38,565 nt of DNA from Alteromonadaceae bacterium. GTDB lineage: Bacteria > Pseudomonadota > Gammaproteobacteria > Enterobacterales > Alteromonadaceae. This document shows positions 33,101-38,565 of the stretch, piece after piece (position 1 is the first letter of the stretch; each line of letters begins with the position of its first letter). Under the pieces are notes generated by a model that had not been told where the DNA came from, made no database searches, and was given only the letters and a program-made list of their open reading frames with translations. The position numbers and the translations under genes were made by a program. The stretch is taken from NCBI GenBank assembly GCA_013216015.1, contig JABSOI010000058.1, positions 1-38,565 on the forward strand. Direction: 5' to 3'.

Positions 33101-35488
33101 CTAATCAGAGAAGTTATATTCAACTTGAATACCAATAGTCGCTGGACGGTCAACAAAACCATAGAAAGTATTGGTGCCAAAGCTGCTACCCGATAGCGGT
33201 ACGTTGCCTGCGTAGGTTAAAACTTTCTCGTCCGTTAAGTTTTTACCAAATAAAGCAATGCTCCAATTTTCAGCCTCTAAAGCAATGCGAGCATCTATTT
33301 TGGTATAAGCATCAACTTCATAAAGTGGATCTAAATTAGGCTGCACATTTTGTTTGCCAGCATGGTAAAGACCTAAGTTAGCTCGGAAATATTCAAAACC
33401 TAGAAAAGAGATCGATTTAAAATAATCGAAGCCTAAAGTTCCCGTTACCTTTGGTGTGTACTGCCCTGATTTTCCCATGTAATCACATAGTTGCGTTCCA
33501 CCAGGTCCTATGTCGCCATCAGGTATTTGCCGGTTATAACAGTTACCATTTTTAAAGTCGGTAAATTCATGATCCAAATAAGCAATGGCATAATTCATGG
33601 TTAATGTGCCTGAGTCATCATCCATTAACAGCCAACGTCCATCAACCTCTACACCCTGTACCACAGTCTCTTTTGCATTGCCGACATTAAAACCTAAAGT
33701 ACCATCAAATTGACTGACTTGAAGATTTTCATAATTGGTACGATAAACAGCGAAATTAACTTCTAAGGTATTATCGAGTAATGACGATTTGATACCCGCT
33801 TCATAGGAGGTCGCGTCTTCATTTTCAAACTCCCAAGAGGCAGTATTATTACCTCTGGCATCAAAGCCTCCCGCTTTAAAACCTGTGGTGGCCGAGACAT
33901 AGGTCATTACATCATCACTTAGTTTATATTGTAAATTCACTAGGGGCGTAAATGCTGACTCATCACGAGAGTTCGTTAAATTATGGCCTTCTGGTGATAA
34001 TGGGCTTTGCTCATTTTGAATGGCAAAACCTACATCAAATAAAATCGAGGCCATAGGGTTGGTTGCTAGGTCACCTGAGCCAATGGTGCTATTGGCCAAC
34101 TCTCTAATATTGATTTCTCTATGGCCATCTTTTTTCTCATCGGTGTAACGAGCGCCGAGGGTTAGTGTTAAATCGTCGGTGAAATGAATGTTACCTTGGA
34201 AAAATACCGACCACATTTCGCTATCTGAAGTGTAATTACGACCGGCACTGGTACTAGCAATAGGTGCAAGATCTGGATTTGCCAGTGGTAAAATGCTGTT
34301 TAATGGTACTTTAATTCTATCATCAAAATCAGTTTCACTGCTTTGATAATACAAACCGCCAATCCAGTCAAAGGAATCACTTAACGGAGAAACAATACGT
34401 AACTCTTGACTGACTTGTTGGTATTCTTCATTAATATCAACATTAAATACCGGCGCTGCTACATAGTCACAATCACATTCTTCGGTAAACTCGTAGCTCA
34501 CTAGGCCGGTAATGGCAGTAAAGGTATAATCACCAAACATAATATTAGCGGTGAAGGTAACATTGTCCACCTCATTATGACTAAATTCAGCGTTATCGGT
34601 TTGGCGAACATAATTTAGTTCGCTGTCAGTAATACCTTCGGGATAACCAAATAACCCTAAATATTGTGAGAAAACCAAACCTGTTGCTAGATTAGGCTCG
34701 TCTTGAACAATTTCAATTTGTCGTCCTTCGCCACTAAATTCATCATGCTCTACTTTTAATAAAAAATTCATGTCATCGCTTGGCTCCCACAATAAGCTTA
34801 AGCGGTACGCTTGCTCATCACGTACCGTTTCATCTCGTGATTTGGTGGTATTGTTAATATATCCGTCTTCTTGGTAATCACGTACGGCAATACGTGCAGA
34901 GAGCGTATCGGTTAAACCACCAGATACCATACCGTTGATTTCAGTGGCGCCAAATTCGGGTTGATAGGATGCGTCAATATGGGCTTCGAAATCCTGTGTT
35001 GGCTTAGCTGAAGTCAAATTCAAAGCACCAGCAACTGAGTTTTTACCAAACATGATAGATTGCGGACCTTTTAATACTTCAACCCGCTCTAAATCAAGAA
35101 AAGGCATACGTAATAGTTGTTGGCGACCATAATAAATACCATCGATATATTGCCCAACAGACTGTTCAAAACCCTGGTTATTACCAGTACCAATGCCACG
35201 TATGTATATTTGCGTAGAAATACCCGTTTCTGTCAGGTGCAGGTTAGGGACTGCATACTGTAAATCGTCAATTTTTTCAATGCCTTTTTCTCTTAAGTCA
35301 GCGCTGCTTAACACATTTAATGATATTGGCGTTTTTTGCGCGTCTTCAGAACGCTTTTGTGCTGTGACTTGAATCACTTCTAAACCAGAACTTTTTTGTT
35401 CAGTTTTTTGTGCCTCTTCGGCGTGCAAGGCTAGCGACAGCGATGATGCCAATATACTTAATGAAAATACTCTTATTACCTTATTCAT
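33101..35488 (-). CDS. TonB-dependent outer-membrane receptor
   Basis: A 795-residue outer-membrane transporter that uses TonB/proton-motive energy to import large substrates. Signal peptide at residues 1-23 (ILASSLSLALHAEEA). The TonB-box-like segment EVIQVTAQKR is followed by the plug domain (IYIRGIGTG; ERVEVLKGPQSIMFGKNSVA at about 130-150) and a 22-strand barrel to the C-terminal IGIQVEYNFSD. The plug and LTAQK-type start place it with the Fe-siderophore/sugar receptors common in Alteromonadales; the substrate is not readable. GGGGGA precedes the ATG. A TetR regulator diverges from it across a 227-bp gap and probably controls it. Confidence 0.93.
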   Translation of the reverse strand: MNKVIRVFSLSILASSLSLALHAEEAQKTEQKSSGLEVIQVTAQKRSEDAQKTPISLNVLSSADLREKGIEKIDDLQYAVPNLHLTETGISTQIYIRGIGTGNNQGFEQSVGQYIDGIYYGRQQLLRMPFLDLERVEVLKGPQSIMFGKNSVAGALNLTSAKPTQDFEAHIDASYQPEFGATEINGMVSGGLTDTLSARIAVRDYQEDGYINNTTKSRDETVRDEQAYRLSLLWEPSDDMNFLLKVEHDEFSGEGRQIEIVQDEPNLATGLVFSQYLGLFGYPEGITDSELNYVRQTDNAEFSHNEVDNVTFTANIMFGDYTFTAITGLVSYEFTEECDCDYVAAPVFNVDINEEYQQVSQELRIVSPLSDSFDWIGGLYYQSSETDFDDRIKVPLNSILPLANPDLAPIASTSAGRNYTSDSEMWSVFFQGNIHFTDDLTLTLGARYTDEKKDGHREINIRELANSTIGSGDLATNPMASILFDVGFAIQNEQSPLSPEGHNLTNSRDESAFTPLVNLQYKLSDDVMTYVSATTGFKAGGFDARGNNTASWEFENEDATSYEAGIKSSLLDNTLEVNFAVYRTNYENLQVSQFDGTLGFNVGNAKETVVQGVEVDGRWLLMDDDSGTLTMNYAIAYLDHEFTDFKNGNCYNRQIPDGDIGPGGTQLCDYMGKSGQYTPKVTGTLGFDYFKSISFLGFEYFRANLGLYHAGKQNVQPNLDPLYEVDAYTKIDARIALEAENWSIALFGKNLTDEKVLTYAGNVPLSGSSFGTNTFYGFVDRPATIGIQVEYNFSD

Positions 35489-35564
35489 AAATCCCCCATG
35501 TTTATATTGTTGTTAAAAATTATTATTAGCCCATTAAAATATTTCTTTTGTTATGTTTTAATGG

Positions 35565-35592
35565 TTGAAACGTAACATATATCATGTTTCAA
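35565..35592. promoter_or_regulatory. Inverted repeat in the receptor/TetR gap
   Basis: TTGAAAC (35565-35571) and GTTTCAA (35586-35592) are inverted around 14 bases, with an inner AACAT/ATGTT pair. Spacing and place suit a TetR-family operator controlling both divergent genes. Confidence 0.45.
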
Positions 35593-35715
35593 TGATAAAC
35601 AAGTCGTTTTTGATTAAATGTTAAACACGAATAAAGCCTTATTTAATAAATGATTGTGCAAAAATATCAATGTTTGGCTATAAAAATAACGAACTAACAA
35701 TAATTAGATAATAAT

Positions 35716-36348
35716 ATGCAAGAAGTAGATGTAAGATATACTGCGAAAATACCAGTACAAGCTAGAAGTAAAAAACGTTTTAATGAAATTTTAAATGCAG
35801 CGGTTCAACTAGTTATTGAGTTTGGTATTGATAAGGTTAGTCCGCATCAAATTGCTAAACTTGCAGGTATACCACCCGCATCGGTATATCAATACTTTCC
35901 AAATATTGGAGTATTATTTTCGACTATGGCTGAAGTACACTTTGTTAAAGCTTTCGATATGCTTGAAGATAATATTGCAGAAAAAAATATTTCTAGTTGG
36001 CAAGATTTAACAAAAATTTTAATCGATGTTGCTTATGATTTTTATACTAAAGATAAAATAAGTGAAATTATGTTCTTAAGTGAGTTTGTTGCCCCAGGAG
36101 TTAGAGAATCAATGGCAATTCGTTTAACACGCTTAGGCGACTTGTTTGTAGAAAAATATGCCATCTTATATAAAAAATCAGAGCTTGACCCCTTATCTGA
36201 AAAAATAGCGATTTGTATTGAAGTCATGAAAGGGGTTTATATTCGTAGTTTAAGTTTGCACGGTGAAATCAGAGAAGAATATAAAACAGAAGCAGAGATT
36301 ATCGTTATGGCCTATTTAGGACATTTTTTCGTCAATTTAGACCGTTAA
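35716..36348 (+). CDS. TetR-family transcriptional regulator
   Basis: A 210-residue repressor-type regulator. The N-terminal helix-turn-helix (residues about 15-62: RSKKRFNEILNAAVQLVIE, then HQIAKLAGIPPASVYQYFPN) is a clear TetR_N domain; the rest is an all-helical ligand-binding domain typical in size. It diverges from the TonB-dependent receptor gene, suggesting it represses that gene until a ligand derived from the imported substrate binds. The ribosome site is weak. No enzymes for a catabolic pathway lie nearby to name the ligand. Confidence 0.9.
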   Translation: MQEVDVRYTAKIPVQARSKKRFNEILNAAVQLVIEFGIDKVSPHQIAKLAGIPPASVYQYFPNIGVLFSTMAEVHFVKAFDMLEDNIAEKNISSWQDLTKILIDVAYDFYTKDKISEIMFLSEFVAPGVRESMAIRLTRLGDLFVEKYAILYKKSELDPLSEKIAICIEVMKGVYIRSLSLHGEIREEYKTEAEIIVMAYLGHFFVNLDR

Positions 36349-36360
36349 TTCACATTCAGG

Positions 36361-36687
36361 GGCACTGTCAACTTAACTTCTTACAACTATAGAAAGATCG
36401 ATGATTGTTGAATAATTAAGCAATCACTAAGTTTTGGACACAACTGATTTGTGACCATGTATTAAATGATTCTTCCCGCAATAATCGATAAGTACTGGCT
36501 TTAGCTAAATGACGCTGATGACGAAATAGATTGTTTATTAAACCATGATTCGCTAGAAACTTTTGAGCGTGTTTAACTGACTTAAAGTTTCTCATCTGTC
36601 TTTGCTGTTGTCGTGTTTTTTGATGTGATATTTCAGCAATGTTATTCGCGTATTGCCCAGTATCATGTTTGATCTTAATGCCAATGG
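36361..36687 (-). mobile_element. IS6-family insertion sequence remnant
   Basis: The 3' end of an IS6/IS26-type transposase gene on the minus strand, stop at 36416, reading YANNIAEISHQKTRQQQRQM, FKSVKHAQKFLANHGLI and NLFRHQRHLAKASTYRLLRE, which matches the C-terminal part of that family. The end at 36361 begins GGCACTGTCAA, close to the IS6-family terminal repeat GGCACTGTTGCAAA. The 5' part is missing; the fragment breaks exactly at MITE copy 4. Not functional. Confidence 0.8.
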
Positions 36688-36781
36688 ATCAGAAGGGTCA
36701 GTGTAACTTGATATTAGATACTGACCTAAATCGGATATAAATCACTACAACATAATAATCAATTATATTGACCCCTTTGAT
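36688..36781 (+). mobile_element. 94-bp MITE-like repeat, copy 4
   Basis: A complete copy of the variant with GACCTAAATCGG...AAATCAC and CATAATAATC. GGATCA at the left and TTGATCC at the right form the outer symmetric edges. It joins the IS6 remnant to the R''-like end of the next gene, so a rearrangement passed through here. Confidence 0.82.
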
Positions 36782-36794
36782 CCTTAATTATTTG

Positions 36795-37181
36795 TTAGCC
36801 ATTTAATTTACGATTAAAAAACCAAAACAATCCCGCAGTAAAAGCCCCTATTATACTGAAAGCAGTTCCCTGTAATAATAAAGTTGCAAACGCATCATGA
36901 CCTAGTGGTTTAAATAAAAACACAATAATAAAACCAGGTAAAGCCCCGGCCAACAAATAATATGACAGTTTTACTTTATTTAAATGTTTGAGTGTTAAGT
37001 GAAGCGGCAACCCAAAAACTAAAAGAGTAATACCAATAATAATTGTCGCTGTTGAAGATATTAATAATGCACCATCCCACCCCGCTGGTGAATGAGCAAT
37101 TTTAGTTTGATAACCCAGAATAAATATAACCACAAACACTACGCTCAAAGTAAATATTAATGATTGTAATAATTTAAGCAT
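36795..37181 (-). CDS. Small four-helix membrane protein, probable cassette gene
   Basis: A 128-residue integral membrane protein with four hydrophobic segments (about 5-25, 36-60, 72-92, 100-122). No family recognised. GAGG lies 6 bases before the ATG. It starts 26 bases after the crossover point of an attC site (37203-37301), and its stop codon TAA overlaps GGCTAAC, an R''-like box, as in the two cassettes at 22 kb. The expected rest of its own attC is missing because MITE copy 4 begins 13 bases after the stop. The box does not pair with this cassette's own start (TTGGTA), so the unit may be a hybrid. Confidence 0.68.
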   Translation of the reverse strand: MLKLLQSLIFTLSVVFVVIFILGYQTKIAHSPAGWDGALLISSTATIIIGITLLVFGLPLHLTLKHLNKVKLSYYLLAGALPGFIIVFLFKPLGHDAFATLLLQGTAFSIIGAFTAGLFWFFNRKLNG

Positions 37182-37202
37182 GATGCCTCATAGTGATCTC
37201 AA

Positions 37203-37301
37203 TACCAACTTACCAATAAGGGACTTAAAATAGTTGGCTAAAATGTGTAGCGAAGCTCAACCGGGCAAACGGTTAGCAGTCCCTCTATTGGCTTGTTGAA
37301 C
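37203..37301 (-). repeat. attC recombination site (third copy)
   Basis: On the minus strand: R'' GTTCAAC (perfect RYYYAAC), spacer AAG, L'' CCAATAGAGGGACT, a variable region, L' AGTCCCTTATTGG, spacer TAA, R' G|TTGGTA. L'' has one extra G over L', the extrahelical base of functional attC sites. The inner text TTTTAGCCAACTATTTTA is shared with the attC sites at 22 kb, so all three belong to one attC family. The cassette it closed would lie to the right, where no minus-strand gene remains. Confidence 0.78.
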
Positions 37302-37844
37302 GAAGCCGCTAAGCGGCGGAATCATCATCATTCATACTTTAATTGAATGTGTTTATTTTATTGTTACTTTCTCATCTGTCTGTTTGCTCTGCCTAGCAAC
37401 AAGCAACAAGCAACAAGCAACAGGGCAAGAGAGCACCCGTCATGCCTGGCGTTGGTTGAAACAGTTGAAAAGTAAGTTAATGGATTATCGTGGTTATATC
37501 GTTAAACTTGGCTTGTTTCAACCTGATAAAAAAATGCCTTCGAACTTTATTCAAACAAAACGAAGAGCCCATCCTGTTTTCAACACCTTAGCGCAATTGT
37601 TTTCCGCTAAGCAATTTACCTCATGTGCGAATTTTCAAACTCAGCAACAACTCGCTTTTCTCTAAATTACTGCGCTAGAAGCATAGTTTTTACACCAACA
37701 ATATCATTCATCGAGCCAAACTCTTGTCATATCGTCATATTATTTAAACCTGAAACACCGTCTGTTTTATCCCCCACAGTTCCCGTCAGTATTAGCCTGA
37801 CTAACTTTTGGTTACCCTTATGATGTTTTTAATGAGGAAAAAAT
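37302..37844. other. Accessory gap with 7-mer repeats and an unclear frame
   Basis: It holds the AGCAACA repeat (37395-37422) and a plus-strand frame (37384-37665, 93 codons) whose first part is the repeat itself. The part WRWLKQLKSKLMDYRGYIVK through FQTQQQLAFL is not recognised. It could be a transposon fragment; I do not call it a gene. Confidence 0.35.
37395..37422. repeat. Four tandem AGCAACA repeats
   Basis: Four perfect copies of the 7-mer AGCAACA. Such a unit can slip in replication; 7 is not a multiple of 3, so any frame through it would phase-vary. Confidence 0.85.
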
Positions 37845-38565
37845 ATGACCACCATCACTAAAAAACCATCACTGGAAATGCGCTTGCGTGTGCTTATTGC
37901 CATCGATTATGCACCCGGTGATTCTATCAGGCAGCGTATTAAACACGTTGCCAGCCAACCCTTTACCGATGCTGAAACCAATATCAGTTACCAGTTTACC
38001 TGGCGAACGGTCAGCACCTGGCTTTATCGCTATAAAAAAGATGGCATTACTACGCTCGATAATAAAACTCGCCGGGATAAAAACAGTTACCGTAAAATTC
38101 AGCCCAATGAATTGGGTGAAGCAATAAATGAAGTATTACCCACGCTCGGTCGCTGTAAAAACGGCAACATACCCAAGTGTACCGTCAATTAATAAAACAA
38201 GGTTATGTACAACGCAGTCAACTCTCACAAACCTCCTTCTATCGCATGGTGCGAGAGAATGAGTTGCTTAACCTTGAGCAAAGTAAAAAGCTCAGACAGT
38301 CTTTTGCTATGCAGTTTGCCAATGAACTTTGGCAGGCTGATAGACGTGCATGGATGCACTAATGCCGTGGGTGCATGGATGCACAGGAACGGTCGATGTA
38401 CGGACCCAGCATTAAACAAGCCGATGGTAAGTGGCGTAAGACCTTTCTTATTGCCTTTATTGATGATGCTAGCCGTTTGATCACTCACGGAGAATTCTTT
38501 TACGCTGATAACACCGTCAATATGTGTGATGCCTTTCGTACTGCACTGTTCAAGCGTGGCAAGCC
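37845..38565 (+). pseudogene. Broken DDE (rve-type) transposase, incomplete at window end
   Basis: The first frame (37845-38192) starts MTTITKKPSLEMRLRVLIAI with an HTH region (TWRTVSTWLYRYKKDG). A frame change near 38175 continues as YRQLIKQGYVQRSQLSQTSF and reaches NELWQAD, the first catalytic Asp. Then 51 extra bases with a stop codon interrupt it (38343-38393), and the frame resumes with MYGPSIKQADGKW and FLIAFIDDASRLITHGEFF, the second catalytic region. It runs off the right edge. AGGAAAAAAT precedes the ATG. Two disruptions make it non-functional. The exact IS family is not assigned; it is of the integrase-core/IS481-like kind. Confidence 0.8.
38343..38393. repeat. 51-bp insertion with doubled GTGCATGGATGCAC
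   Basis: An insertion in the transposase gene carrying two copies of the near-palindrome GTGCAT-GG-ATGCAC (38346-38359 and 38371-38384). Its length is a multiple of three, and the transposase frame resumes exactly after it, but it contains an in-frame TAA. It looks like a short dispersed repeat family. Confidence 0.6.

Noticed and set aside
37384-37665. A 93-codon plus-strand frame
   Set aside because: Its start lies just before a 7-mer tandem repeat that makes up much of the N-terminus, with no ribosome site and no recognised family.

Overview
The window looks like a low-GC marine gammaproteobacterium of the Alteromonadales, probably Colwelliaceae-like. This is inferred from AT-rich codon use, a Vibrio-type sodium/galactose symporter inside a gal operon, Fe-superoxide dismutase, monothiol glutaredoxin and 2-Cys peroxiredoxin, and an NAD-dependent FdsGBACD-type formate dehydrogenase. 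No RNA gene or CRISPR array was found.

Region 1 (about 1-10,500) is the accessory remains of a conjugative element. A tyrosine recombinase is followed by a block flanked by two inverted 161-bp MITE-like repeats, then by a minus-strand set of transfer genes: S26 peptidase - TraF - TraH - TraG, the order used in F/SXT/IncC-type mating-pair modules. The rest of the transfer machinery is absent here. A small membrane-protein gene occupies the slot just downstream of traG where eex lies in SXT-type elements. About 1.3 kb of non-coding, hairpin-rich DNA separates this from core genes.

Region 2 (10,510-17,725) is a complete galactose locus: galR diverging from galT-galK-sodium/galactose symporter-galE-galM, with LacI-family operators in the divergent gap. 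These genes import galactose and run the whole Leloir pathway. Region 3 (17,776-19,823) holds sodB, a Grx4-type glutaredoxin and a peroxiredoxin, all oxidative-stress functions. A decay zone follows (a DapF-like remnant and a frameshifted LysE exporter), then a GNAT acetyltransferase and a P-loop kinase.

Region 4 (22,021-23,279) is the most notable. Two small minus-strand genes, a PD-(D/E)xK-like protein and a GNAT-like protein, are each bounded by attC-type sites. The first bases of each cassette are complementary to the R'' box overlapping its own stop codon, which is the signature of integron gene cassettes. No integrase is present, so this is a CALIN-type array. A third attC of the same family lies at 37,203-37,301 next to a membrane-protein gene. 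Region 5 (23,833-30,154) is the formate dehydrogenase operon fdsG-fdsB-fdsA-fdhD-fdsD.

Region 6 (30,677-38,565) is a repeat-rich accessory zone. It contains four copies of a 94-bp MITE-like repeat, an unrecognised gene of apparently higher GC with a C-terminal zinc-knuckle-like motif and a strong upstream hairpin, a TonB-dependent receptor with a divergent TetR regulator, an IS6-family remnant cut by a MITE copy, the third attC, and a broken DDE transposase that runs off the right edge.
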